Assembly (NCBI GenBank): GCA_017542145.1
Contig: JAFXXQ010000045.1
Location: 1-64,000, forward strand
Length of the DNA stretch: 64,000 bases
Source: Bacteroidaceae bacterium
GTDB lineage: Bacteria; Bacteroidota; Bacteroidia; Bacteroidales; Bacteroidaceae
Reading direction: 5' to 3'
Shown: piece after piece, positions 38,631 to 46,722 of the stretch
How positions within the stretch are numbered: the stretch's first letter is position 1
How the letters are laid out: every line of letters starts with the position of its first letter
Position numbers and translations under genes: made by a program
Notes under the pieces: model-generated
The model's input: the letters and a program-made list of their open reading frames with translations, nothing else
Told to the model about the DNA's origin: nothing
The model's database searches: none

Positions 38631-39527
38631 TTATGGCATCGTTAGCGCCTGCAGTTCCTTCATCGTTCCGCTGAAGATGTTGAGGTCGGTCTTCTCGTCT
38701 ATGCCCGGCAGGACGGCGCGGTCGGTATGCTGCCAGAACACCCACTCGCCTTCGTAGGCTGGCTGCGGCACGTGGTAGTGGGCAATCCAGAGGGGATAGC
38801 GGTTGAATTCCGGATAGTCCAGATAGCGCTCCCTGTATTTTAAGAAGGTGTAGATGACGGGCCGGACACCATAGTGTGCCTCTAACCGATAGAGGAATAG
38901 CGAAAGCTGCGCATAGAAGGTCTGCTGCTCGGAACGCGAGGGGACTTTTTCCACGTCGATGACGGGCGGCAGGTCGCCCTTTTCCAGCGTCACATGGCTG
39001 ATGAAGAAATCGGCCTGCACGATGGGGTCGGTAGCAGGATTATAGAAATGGTAGGCACCACGGATAAACCCGTGCTCTCGGGCTGCGGCAAAGTTCTCGT
39101 CGAACCGACGGTCCACATGATCGCCGCCCTCGGTAGCCTTGACGAAAACGAAGCGAATGGGAATCTCAGCCTCTTGGAGTGCAGAAAGCCTTTCCCAATC
39201 GATGTCGCCCTGATGGTGCGAGACGTCGATGCCATGAACGGCATAGCCGTCGGGAATGCGCACATGATAGGCCTCGGTGCCGTAGGTGGGGCGCCTCAGC
39301 TCAGGACGGATGAACAGCCGCCAGAAGGCAAGCAGTAACATAACGCTGACCAACAGCGTCAACACCATACGGGCTCGTAAGCCGCGCTTACCTCTCGCCC
39401 TTTTGGACTTCCGGCTTGTTGACTTGTTCTTCGACGACGAACGAGAAGAGGGCTTCCTCTTCGCTCTGCTCTTGGATGCCGAAGAAGAAGAAGCCTTTCG
39501 AGTCGTTTTCGTCGTCCTTGTCGCCAT
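38631..39527 (-). CDS. GH25 lysozyme-like muramidase, membrane-anchored
   Basis: A 298-residue protein. The first 53 residues are almost only Lys, Arg, Ser and Thr, followed by one membrane helix (about 54-70: VLTLLVSVMLLLAFW) and a family 25 muramidase domain (about 90-298). Motifs: VHGIDVSHHQGDIDW (catalytic Asp region), FVFVKATEGGDHVDRRF, PPVIDVEKVP (catalytic DxE) and VFWQHT. Such enzymes cut the beta-1,4 bond of peptidoglycan. The basic tail should be cytosolic and could bind nucleic acid or the membrane surface; this is inference. It starts 3 bp after the stop of the phosphofructokinase gene. Confidence 0.9.
   Translation of the reverse strand: MATRTTKTTRKASSSSASKSRAKRKPSSRSSSKNKSTSRKSKRARGKRGLRARMVLTLLVSVMLLLAFWRLFIRPELRRPTYGTEAYHVRIPDGYAVHGIDVSHHQGDIDWERLSALQEAEIPIRFVFVKATEGGDHVDRRFDENFAAAREHGFIRGAYHFYNPATDPIVQADFFISHVTLEKGDLPPVIDVEKVPSRSEQQTFYAQLSLFLYRLEAHYGVRPVIYTFLKYRERYLDYPEFNRYPLWIAHYHVPQPAYEGEWVFWQHTDRAVLPGIDEKTDLNIFSGTMKELQALTMP
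39405..39428. repeat. Octamer repeat in the basic tail of the GH25 gene
   Basis: GGACTTCC, GGCTTGTT and GACTTGTT in direct succession (coding strand AACAAGTC, AACAAGCC, GGAAGTCC). They encode NKSTSRKS in the disordered Lys/Ser-rich tail. Confidence 0.6.
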
Positions 39528-39530
39528 GCG

Positions 39531-41171
39531 TCAGGCCTGCTCGTACTGCAGCGTCTTGGTGGTCTGGTCGCAGACCTCGCTCGGGCCGAAGTACTGGATG
39601 GGGCCGGGATAGACGTAGAGTGTCTCCTTCGCCCACTCGTCGCGCATGGCGGCGAAGGCTTTGAAGGGAGCGCCGTCGAGTTCTACGAGAGCCTTGCGGA
39701 TGACAGGCTTCATCTCGCCGGCACGGCGTTCCATATTCATCATGGCTGTGATGGGGATACCGCCGGCCACCCACTCGGCTGCGGGGGCTGTGGTGTTGCG
39801 CACGCTGCTCATGTAGCCGGTCTTGCCGTCGGCAATCAGCATGGCAGCGTTGTAGCCCAGGCTGTAGCAGTAGTCGGCATCGAAGTTCGACGGAGCGGCG
39901 CAGCGACCCTCGTAGCCGAAGAAGTGGTGCTGGGTGCTGAACTTGCCCACGAACTTGCCCTCTTTCTTCCAGGCGGCAAGCTTGGTAGCGACCATCTCGG
40001 CCAGCAGCTGCTCGGTCTCGATGAGGCTGACCTGGACGTTTCCGTGCGGGTCGCGCTCAAGGGCGAGCTGACGGCTGACACCGGCGGGCAGGCTATTGAA
40101 GATGGCGGCGTTGGCAGCCGTCAGATGAGCCTTGATGAAGGCAATCTTCTCGTCGGCGCCGATGGTATCGAACTCAGCCTGATTGGCAGCGATGAGGTCG
40201 TTGAGCTCGGCGATGAGCTTCTTGATGGCGGGGATGAACTCGATAAGTCCTTCGGGCACGAGGACGGTACCGAAGTTCATGCCGCGTGCGGCGCGGTCGG
40301 CCACGATGCCGGCGATGTAGGTGACGATGTCGTCGAGCGTCTGGTTCTTGGCCTCCACCTCCTCGCCGATGAGGGTGATGTTGGGCTGCACCTGCAGGGC
40401 GCACTCCAGCGTGACGTGGCTGGCGCTACGGCCCATGAGCTTAATGAAGTGCCAGTACTTACGGGCTGAGTTGCAGTCGCGCTCGATGTTGCCGATGACC
40501 TCGCTGTAGGTCTTGGTGGCGGTGTCGAAGCCGAAGCTGGTCTCGATCATCTCGTTCTTCAGGTCGCCGTCGATGGTCTTGGGGCAGCCGATGACCTGCA
40601 CGCCGGCACCGATGCTCTTGTAGTACTCGGCCAGTACGCAGGCGTTGGTATTGCTGTCGTCGCCGCCGATGATGACGAGTGCCTTGACGTCGAGCTTGCG
40701 CAGGATTTCCAGGCCCTTGTCGAACTGCTCCTTTTTCTCCAGCTTAGTACGTCCCGAGCCGATGATGTCGAAGCCGCCCGTGTTGCGGTACTCATCGATG
40801 ATGTCGGCCGTCAGCTCCATGTACTTGTGGTTGATAAGTCCGTCGGGACCCATCAGGAAGCCGTAGAGGCGGCTGGCGGGATTGAGGCTCTTGATGCCGT
40901 CGAAGATGCCGCTGATGACGTTGTGTCCGCCGGGAGCCTGTCCACCGCTGAGGATGACGCCCACGTTCAGGGGAGCATGGTCCTTCTTCTCGCCCGGGGC
41001 AAACGTCACGACGGGCATGCCGTAGGTGTTCGGGAAGAGACGACGAATCTCGTCATGGTCGGCGGCTGACTCCGTGGCGGCGCCGTTCACGGTGGTTACG
41101 TTACCTTTCAATACGGCCGGCAGCTTCGGCTGATAGGCTGCGCGGGCAATCTGTAATGCACTTTTCTTCAT
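39531..41171 (-). CDS. pfp: Pyrophosphate-dependent 6-phosphofructokinase
   Basis: A 546-residue long-form PPi-dependent phosphofructokinase, which reversibly phosphorylates fructose 6-phosphate using pyrophosphate instead of ATP. Diagnostic residues: GGQAPGGHNVISG (about 77-89), IIGGDDSNTNA (about 167-177), where GGDD replaces the GGDG of ATP enzymes, and PKTIDGDLKNE (about 197-207). Length fits the long clade common in Bacteroidetes. It is the first gene of a four-gene minus-strand unit with GH25, the lipoprotein and prmA. The start at 41171 (MKKSALQIARAAY) is preferred over the longer frame from 41210. Confidence 0.95.
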   Translation of the reverse strand: MKKSALQIARAAYQPKLPAVLKGNVTTVNGAATESAADHDEIRRLFPNTYGMPVVTFAPGEKKDHAPLNVGVILSGGQAPGGHNVISGIFDGIKSLNPASRLYGFLMGPDGLINHKYMELTADIIDEYRNTGGFDIIGSGRTKLEKKEQFDKGLEILRKLDVKALVIIGGDDSNTNACVLAEYYKSIGAGVQVIGCPKTIDGDLKNEMIETSFGFDTATKTYSEVIGNIERDCNSARKYWHFIKLMGRSASHVTLECALQVQPNITLIGEEVEAKNQTLDDIVTYIAGIVADRAARGMNFGTVLVPEGLIEFIPAIKKLIAELNDLIAANQAEFDTIGADEKIAFIKAHLTAANAAIFNSLPAGVSRQLALERDPHGNVQVSLIETEQLLAEMVATKLAAWKKEGKFVGKFSTQHHFFGYEGRCAAPSNFDADYCYSLGYNAAMLIADGKTGYMSSVRNTTAPAAEWVAGGIPITAMMNMERRAGEMKPVIRKALVELDGAPFKAFAAMRDEWAKETLYVYPGPIQYFGPSEVCDQTTKTLQYEQA

Positions 41172-41307
41172 TTTGAAACGCTTATTTTTAGTATGAATGA
41201 TGAATTTCAAAGGATAGGCCCTGGATTTTCAAGCTGCAAATTTCCCCTTTTTCATTGAGAATAGCAAATAATTCGCCTTTTTTCTTGCTTTTTCGCTCGG
41301 TTTGCAC

Positions 41308-41316
41308 TATCTTTAC
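41308..41316 (+). promoter_or_regulatory. Predicted -7 element of the small conserved gene
   Basis: TATCTTTAC, 26 bp upstream of the ATG at 41342. Confidence 0.6.
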
Positions 41317-41341
41317 CACCGATTTTTTAACATCAACAACT

Positions 41342-41605
41342 ATGGCAAGCAGAAAAAACCTGAAGAAAACCGTCAATTTCATTGTAGAGGAAATCGTCAC
41401 CGACTGCCTGGTGCAGCAGGCGCTGAAGGATACGGACGAGAAGAAAGTCGACGAAGTCCTCGCCGATGTGCTGAGTCTGCAGAACGAGTTTCTGGCCCGT
41501 GCCAACCACACCGAGCCGAACAACGTCAAGGCATTCTACAAGGATTTCTATGCCGACTTCAACGCCGGCGTCGATGCCATCTACGCCAAGATAGAGGCGT
41601 TCTAA
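41342..41605 (+). CDS. Small conserved Bacteroidales protein of unknown function
   Basis: An 87-residue soluble, mostly helical protein (MASRKNLKKTVNFIVEEI, then SLQNEFLARANHTEPNNV and YKDFYADFNAGVDAI). No signal, membrane segment or catalytic motif is visible. I recall similar short proteins in Bacteroides and Prevotella, without a known function. It is divergent from the phosphofructokinase operon, and the start at 41342 follows the predicted promoter and is chosen over an upstream frame start at 41255 that lies before it. Confidence 0.75.
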   Translation: MASRKNLKKTVNFIVEEIVTDCLVQQALKDTDEKKVDEVLADVLSLQNEFLARANHTEPNNVKAFYKDFYADFNAGVDAIYAKIEAF

Positions 41606-41707
41606 CCCGCTGTTCGGACGTACACGACAACAAGGCCTTCGTACGTGACAGAAGGGCTTTCGCAGCCACTGACAAGAGGGGCGTAGCAGGCAATCCTGCG
41701 GGGAAAA

Positions 41708-41861
41708 CGGTCATATGGTCATACGGTCATATGGTCATATTACCCCTTTTGCACGCGTGCAGTTATTATATTGGAAAGAGATAAGTATTATTTTATAATA
41801 TATATTATAGAGAACGCGCACGTCGCATGTAAGGTGATATGACCATATGACCGTATGACCG
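41708..41861. repeat. Hairpin element B: octamer-array arms around an AT-rich core
   Basis: The left arm (41708-41740) is four octamers, CGGTCATA and TGGTCATA alternating. The right arm (41837-41861) is their exact reverse complement over about 24 bp. Inside are the palindrome GCACGCGTGC (41751-41760), an A/T-rich core with TATTATATTGGAAAG (41764-41813), then GCGCACGTCGC. The layout copies element A at 2062-2264, including the GC-rich tags beside the core and the ATATTGGAAA word. It fills most of the gap between the small conserved gene and the 3' end of the aminopeptidase gene. Confidence 0.8.
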
Positions 41862-41904
41862 CGTCCGCCGTCTGCACGCCCTTGTGCAAAGCCCTGCCTA
41901 TTGG

Positions 41905-43692
41905 CTATATTTTATAGGTTTTTCCTTGCAGCCAGCGTTTTTCGTCCTCGTCCAGCCAAGGCAGCAGGCGGATATAGACGAACTCGTTGTAGGCGTTGAG
42001 CCAGTCGCGCTCCTCCTGCGTCAGCAGCTCTACGACCACGGGCGAGGGGTCGATGTAGGTGCAGGTGAGCGTCTCGAAGCCCAGCCAGTCGCCAAACTCA
42101 TTCTTCTCCAGCTCGCGGCAGAGGATGACGTTCTCGTGGCGCACGCCGTGCATGCCCTCGCGGTAGAGGCCCGGCTCGTCGCTCGTCACCATGCCTGGCA
42201 GCATCGCCTGGTCATAGACGTTCTGGCGGAGGTCCTGCGGCCCCTCGTGGACACATAGCACATGGCCTGTGCCGTGCCCCGTGCCGTGGCCGAAGTTGCG
42301 CAGCGTCTTCCACAGGGGTATGCGCGCCAGCACATCGATGTTGGCGCCGCGTGTGCCGCGCGGGAAGACGGCGGTTGCAAGCCCTATCATGCCCTTCAGG
42401 ACGAGGGTGTAGTCCTCGCGTTCCAGGTCGGTGAGCGGCCCGAGGGGGATTGTGCGCGTGATGTCGGTGGAGCCGTGCAGGTAGTGCCCGCCTGAGTCGA
42501 GCAGGAACAGCCCTTTGGCATGCACCTCGCTGCACACGTCGTGCGTGGGCTCGTAATGAGGCAGGGCGGCGTTCTCGCCCCAGGCGGAGATGGGGGCAAA
42601 GCTCTCCTCGACATATTCGCCCTGAGCGCGGCGTAGCTCTATCTGTTTGTCGGCCACGTCCATCTCCGTCAGACGCACGCCGGCAGCCAGCGACTCTTCA
42701 AGCCATTTGAACAGCTTCGTCTGCACGATGCCGTCTTTCAAGTAAGCGCGGCGGAAGCCGTTCAGCTCCACGTCGTTCTTGATGCCCTTCTCCAGGCGGA
42801 TGGGCGAGGGCAGATTTGTCACTTTTTCCTTCAACCCCTCCAGCGCACACTCATATAGTGCCTCGTTCAGCGTACCGCCGTCCACCCACAGGTGCGTCGC
42901 AAAGGGCAGGCTGCGCAGGGATTCCGCAATCTGCCAATAAGGCTTGACAACACAGCCCACAGCATCCAGGTGCTGACGGACGTCGGCAGACGCCACTTTC
43001 AGCGGGTTGGTGAACAGCGTGGCCTTTCCCTTCTCCACCAACAGATAGGCAATGACGACGGGGGTGAAGTCAATGTCGGCCGAACGGATATTGAGCAGCC
43101 AGGCCACCTCGTCGAGGCTGTTCACCAGCATGGCGTCGCAGCCCCGTTCCTTCATGCAGCCGCGCAGCCATGCCAGCTTGTCGGCGGCACTACGGCCGGT
43201 GTACTGGTCGTCGAGCACCCAGATGGGGTCATCGGGCGTGCCGGGGCGGTCGGGCCACAGCTCGTCGATGAAGTCGGGGCGGTTATCAAGGCTTCCGCCT
43301 TTCGGCTCAATGGCCTGACGGTACGAATCCACCTCGGCCACGCTCATGCACGAACCGTCGATGCAGACCACACCTCCCTGAGGCAGCTCCTTGCCCAGCC
43401 ACTCCCAGGGCTGCACGGCATCGGGCACACGCAACTTGTGAAGCACATACTCTGTGCCGCCCAACTCCTTGTCGAACTGAATAAAATAGCGAGTGTCCGT
43501 CCACAGCCCCGCGTGGGTGGGTGTGATGACGACGGTGCCGTAAGAGCCTGTGAAGCCCGAGATGAACTGCCGCTGCTGCCAGCGGGCGGGAAGATATTCG
43601 CTACTATGAGGGTCGCTACCAGGCACAACTACTGCGTCCCATCCTTCGCGCTGCATCATTCGGCGCAGCTCAGCCAAACGTTCTGAAATCAT
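41905..43692 (-). CDS. pepP: Xaa-Pro aminopeptidase (M24B)
   Basis: A 595-residue cytosolic aminopeptidase P of the long type with two N-terminal creatinase-like domains (about 1-130 and 150-310) and a C-terminal pita-bread domain. The five metal ligands are visible: Asp in LLDSGGHY (about 416-423), Asp in GSTDITRT (about 427-434), His in GHGTGHGTGH (about 482-491), Glu in TSDEPGLY and Glu in RHENVIL. It removes N-terminal residues preceding proline. It is a single-gene unit with its promoter back-to-back with that of the outer-membrane protein gene. Confidence 0.94.
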   Translation of the reverse strand: MISERLAELRRMMQREGWDAVVVPGSDPHSSEYLPARWQQRQFISGFTGSYGTVVITPTHAGLWTDTRYFIQFDKELGGTEYVLHKLRVPDAVQPWEWLGKELPQGGVVCIDGSCMSVAEVDSYRQAIEPKGGSLDNRPDFIDELWPDRPGTPDDPIWVLDDQYTGRSAADKLAWLRGCMKERGCDAMLVNSLDEVAWLLNIRSADIDFTPVVIAYLLVEKGKATLFTNPLKVASADVRQHLDAVGCVVKPYWQIAESLRSLPFATHLWVDGGTLNEALYECALEGLKEKVTNLPSPIRLEKGIKNDVELNGFRRAYLKDGIVQTKLFKWLEESLAAGVRLTEMDVADKQIELRRAQGEYVEESFAPISAWGENAALPHYEPTHDVCSEVHAKGLFLLDSGGHYLHGSTDITRTIPLGPLTDLEREDYTLVLKGMIGLATAVFPRGTRGANIDVLARIPLWKTLRNFGHGTGHGTGHVLCVHEGPQDLRQNVYDQAMLPGMVTSDEPGLYREGMHGVRHENVILCRELEKNEFGDWLGFETLTCTYIDPSPVVVELLTQEERDWLNAYNEFVYIRLLPWLDEDEKRWLQGKTYKI

Positions 43693-43711
43693 ATTTTACC
43701 TTTTTTCGGGA

Positions 43712-43719
43712 CAAAATTA
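43712..43719 (-). promoter_or_regulatory. Predicted -7 element of the Xaa-Pro aminopeptidase gene
   Basis: Minus strand TAATTTTG, 19 bp upstream of the start codon. The divergent box for the next gene begins only 12 bp away. Confidence 0.5.
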
Positions 43720-43731
43720 GTTTTTTTTCCT

Positions 43732-43740
43732 TACCTTTGC
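43732..43740 (+). promoter_or_regulatory. Predicted -7 element of the outer-membrane protein gene
   Basis: TACCTTTGC, 18 bp upstream of the ATG at 43759. The two divergent promoters must overlap in their upstream elements. Confidence 0.6.
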
Positions 43741-43758
43741 AAAAAAACAGGCGAATTT

Positions 43759-44790
43759 ATGAGAAGAATACTCACTTTGGCCCTCCTTTTTATGCTCGTA
43801 CCGGCGGATGTGACGGAGGCCTTCGGACAGCAGAAAAGCCAATCATTTTACGACTTGGATATCTTTGGCTTTTTCGATAACCGCGAAGTGCAGAGCCCCT
43901 ATCAGTTCTCGGGCACGTACTTCGGTACCCGGCTCAGCACCGACTGGGGGTTGCGCTGGGGCAACCACAGCGCAGCGGCAGGCGGCTATGTCATCAAGGA
44001 CTTCGGCAAGAAGGGCCTCAGCGCCAGCGACTGGACACTTTACTACCGCTACAATGGACCACGTCTGGCAGGTGCCTTCGGCTCCTTCCCCCGCAGCCTG
44101 CTCCTTCGCGAACTGCCCGATATCTTCGTTGACGAAGCCCTGCGCTACTACACCCCCAACCTGGGCGGCGCACTTATCCAATATCATTCCCAACGCGCAT
44201 TCATGGAACTTTACTGCGACTGGCTAAGCCGTCAGAGCACCACCGAACGCGAGATTTTCGAAATCGTATCCGACGGCGAATGGGCCCTTTCCAACCTGCT
44301 CCACCTCGGCTATAACGCCCGCCTTACCCACTTCTCAGTCCGCAAGGGCATCACCCCCGACAAGGTCTATGATAAGCTAATGCTCAATCCCTATGCCAAG
44401 CTCCAGCTTGCTGGGGAAAGCTGTACCCTGAACGTCACGGCCGGACTCATGACCTCTCTCAACCGCGACCGCACAGACAAAGTGTGGAAAGTCCCCTACG
44501 GCGCACTCTTCGATGCCGTCTTCAGCATGCCCCTTTTCCATTCCCCCGTTGGCCTTGAGCTTCGCTACAGGGGCTATCACGGCGACCCGCTGATGAGCGA
44601 CTACGAACTCTATGGCACGCTACTCCACCGTGGCGACCCCTACTACCGCAGCCCCCACTACAGCCGCGCTGACGCTTCAGCCATCCTGCTTCGGATGAGC
44701 AACGTCGACTGCCGTGTTACGGCCTCTTTCCACTTCACCGAAGGCGTCATGGACAACTCCCAACAGATTCACGTCCGCCTATTCTTTTAA
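43759..44790 (+). CDS. Predicted outer-membrane beta-barrel protein
   Basis: A 343-residue exported protein (signal MRRILTLALLFMLVPADV, cleavage about residue 23) made of alternating amphipathic strands (GTYFGTRLSTDWGLRWG, GLSASDWTLYYRYNG, CRVTASFHFTEG) and ending HVRLFF, the terminal aromatic expected of an outer-membrane barrel. I do not recognise the family. It is a single-gene unit followed by a hairpin terminator and lies upstream of recJ. Confidence 0.65.
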   Translation: MRRILTLALLFMLVPADVTEAFGQQKSQSFYDLDIFGFFDNREVQSPYQFSGTYFGTRLSTDWGLRWGNHSAAAGGYVIKDFGKKGLSASDWTLYYRYNGPRLAGAFGSFPRSLLLRELPDIFVDEALRYYTPNLGGALIQYHSQRAFMELYCDWLSRQSTTEREIFEIVSDGEWALSNLLHLGYNARLTHFSVRKGITPDKVYDKLMLNPYAKLQLAGESCTLNVTAGLMTSLNRDRTDKVWKVPYGALFDAVFSMPLFHSPVGLELRYRGYHGDPLMSDYELYGTLLHRGDPYYRSPHYSRADASAILLRMSNVDCRVTASFHFTEGVMDNSQQIHVRLFF

Positions 44791-44829
44791 ACATAGATTA
44801 TCTTTTAATACAAAAATATTTAAAAACAA

Positions 44830-44850
44830 CGCAAAAAATTAGTTTTTGCG
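44830..44850 (+). terminator. Hairpin after the outer-membrane protein gene
   Basis: CGCAAAAA and TTTTTGCG form a perfect 8-bp stem with the loop ATTAG, followed by the T-rich ATTTGTTTTGTTT. It lies 40 bp past the stop codon and 13 bp before the recJ -7 box, so an operator role for recJ is an alternative. Confidence 0.6.
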
Positions 44851-44862
44851 ATTTGTTTTGTT

Positions 44863-44871
44863 TACCTTTAC
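44863..44871 (+). promoter_or_regulatory. Predicted -7 element of the recJ-recQ operon
   Basis: TACCTTTAC, about 126 bp upstream of the recJ ATG; the leader is therefore fairly long. Confidence 0.5.
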
Positions 44872-44997
44872 ACGTTCAAATTGCGGGAATAGGCTCTGAA
44901 AAGAACATAAACGCAAAGAGAACAAATTATTAACCCCAATAATCGCAGCCAGAAAGCTGCACCCTTGTTATGCAAACAAAACAAAAAAACATACATA

Positions 44998-46722
44998 ATG
45001 AACTACGAATGGATTTATCAGCCTCCTACGCCCGCTGTGCTCGAGGAGGCGGAGCAGATGTCCCACGAGCTGGGCATCCACTCAGTGCTGTGCCGATTGC
45101 TGGTCGAACGTGGTGTCCATGGTGCTGAGGAAGCTCGCCATTTCTTTCGTCCGAGCCTGACGCAACTCCATGACCCATTCCTGCTGGACGGCATGAAAGA
45201 GGCCGTGGAGCGCATCAACCTTGCATTAGGAAGAAAAGAGCGGATTTTGGTATATGGTGATTACGACGTCGATGGGACGTCGGCAGTCACGTTGGTCTAT
45301 AAGTTCTTAGGCCGGTTTACCTCAAACATTGACTACTATATTCCCAACCGCGAGGAGGAGGGCTATGGCATCTCCACTCCGGCGCTCAAGTACGCCATTG
45401 ATTCGGGCGTGACGCTGGTCATCATCCTCGACTGTGGCGTCAAGGCCATCCAAGAGATTGCCTATGCCAAAACGATAGGCATCGATTTCATCGTCTGCGA
45501 CCATCATGTGCAGGACGAAGAACTGCCTCCCGCCGTCGCCATCCTCAACCCCAAGCTCAACGACTCCACCTATCCCTGCCCCCATCTCTCGGGCTGCGGC
45601 GTGGGCTTCAAGCTGATGCAGGCCTTCGCCCTCAACAACGGCATCGAGTTCAGCCAGCTCATCCCCCTGCTCGACCTCGTGGCTCTGAGCATCGCCTCCG
45701 ACATCGTCCCCATCACGGGTGAGAACCGCATCCTGGCCTTTCACGGTCTGCGACAAGTGAACCACAACCCCAGCATCGGCCTCAAGGCCATTATCGAGGT
45801 ATGCGGACTGACGGGCAAGGAACTCTCCATCAACGACCTCATCTTCAAAATAGGTCCTCGTATCAATGCCTCAGGACGCATCCAGACGGGTAAAATGGCT
45901 GTTGACCTGCTCATACAGACCGACTACCGCAAGGCGCTGGCTCAGGCGCGGCAGATTGATGTGTTCAACGACACCCGCAAGGACCTTGACAAGGCCACCA
46001 CAGAAGAGGCCAACCTCATCGTGGACCATCTGGAGAATCTGGCAGACAAACATTCCATCGTACTCTATAATGAAGAGTGGCATCGCGGTGTCATCGGCAT
46101 CGTGGCCAGCCGCCTCACCGAGGTATTCTACCGCCCGTCGGTAGTGCTTACCAAGACGAACAACCTGGCCTCCGGCTCAGCCCGCAGCGTGGCCGACTTC
46201 GACGTTTACAAGGCCATCGAGAGCTGCCGCGACCTGCTGGAGAACTTCGGCGGACACTCCTATGCTGCCGGGCTCTCCATGAAAGAGGAGAATGTGCCTG
46301 AATTCCGCCGCCGCTTCGAGAAATACGTATCGGAGAACATCCTGCCCCGACAGTCAAAACCCATCCTCAATATCGACGCAGAACTGCCGTTCCGCCATAT
46401 CAGCATGAAGTTGCTCAAGGACATACGCCGCTTCGAGCCCTTCGGTCCCGACAATCCAAAGCCCATTTTCTGCACCCGGAAAGTCTATGACTACGGCACC
46501 AGTAAGGTTGTCGGACGCAATCAAGACCACATCAAATTGGAGATGGTCGATAACGACTCGCTGCGCGTCATGAACGGCATCGCCTTCGGACAAAGCGATC
46601 AAGCCCGTTTCATCAAATCGAAACATCCTTTCGACATCTGCTACACGCTGGAGGAGAACAGCCACAAACGCAACGAAGTCCAACTGCAGATCGAAAGCAT
46701 CCGGCCGTCGGAACAGGAGTGA
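44998..46722 (+). CDS. recJ: Single-stranded-DNA-specific exonuclease RecJ
   Basis: A 574-residue 5'-3' single-strand exonuclease of the DHH family, acting in RecF-type recombination and base-excision repair. Motifs: VYGDYDVDGTSAVTL (about 84-98), IILDCGVKAIQEI (about 143-155), the DHH motif in FIVCDHHVQDEELPP (about 165-179), and the DHHA1 domain GGHSYAAGLSM (about 417-427). The start MNYEWIY at 44998 is preferred to an upstream frame start. It overlaps recQ by one base (TGATG). Confidence 0.95.
   Translation: MNYEWIYQPPTPAVLEEAEQMSHELGIHSVLCRLLVERGVHGAEEARHFFRPSLTQLHDPFLLDGMKEAVERINLALGRKERILVYGDYDVDGTSAVTLVYKFLGRFTSNIDYYIPNREEEGYGISTPALKYAIDSGVTLVIILDCGVKAIQEIAYAKTIGIDFIVCDHHVQDEELPPAVAILNPKLNDSTYPCPHLSGCGVGFKLMQAFALNNGIEFSQLIPLLDLVALSIASDIVPITGENRILAFHGLRQVNHNPSIGLKAIIEVCGLTGKELSINDLIFKIGPRINASGRIQTGKMAVDLLIQTDYRKALAQARQIDVFNDTRKDLDKATTEEANLIVDHLENLADKHSIVLYNEEWHRGVIGIVASRLTEVFYRPSVVLTKTNNLASGSARSVADFDVYKAIESCRDLLENFGGHSYAAGLSMKEENVPEFRRRFEKYVSENILPRQSKPILNIDAELPFRHISMKLLKDIRRFEPFGPDNPKPIFCTRKVYDYGTSKVVGRNQDHIKLEMVDNDSLRVMNGIAFGQSDQARFIKSKHPFDICYTLEENSHKRNEVQLQIESIRPSEQE

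Noticed and set aside
41302..41784. 160-residue frame overlapping the small conserved gene
   Set aside because: Out-of-frame shadow that runs into hairpin element B; the 87-residue frame has a promoter and family resemblance.
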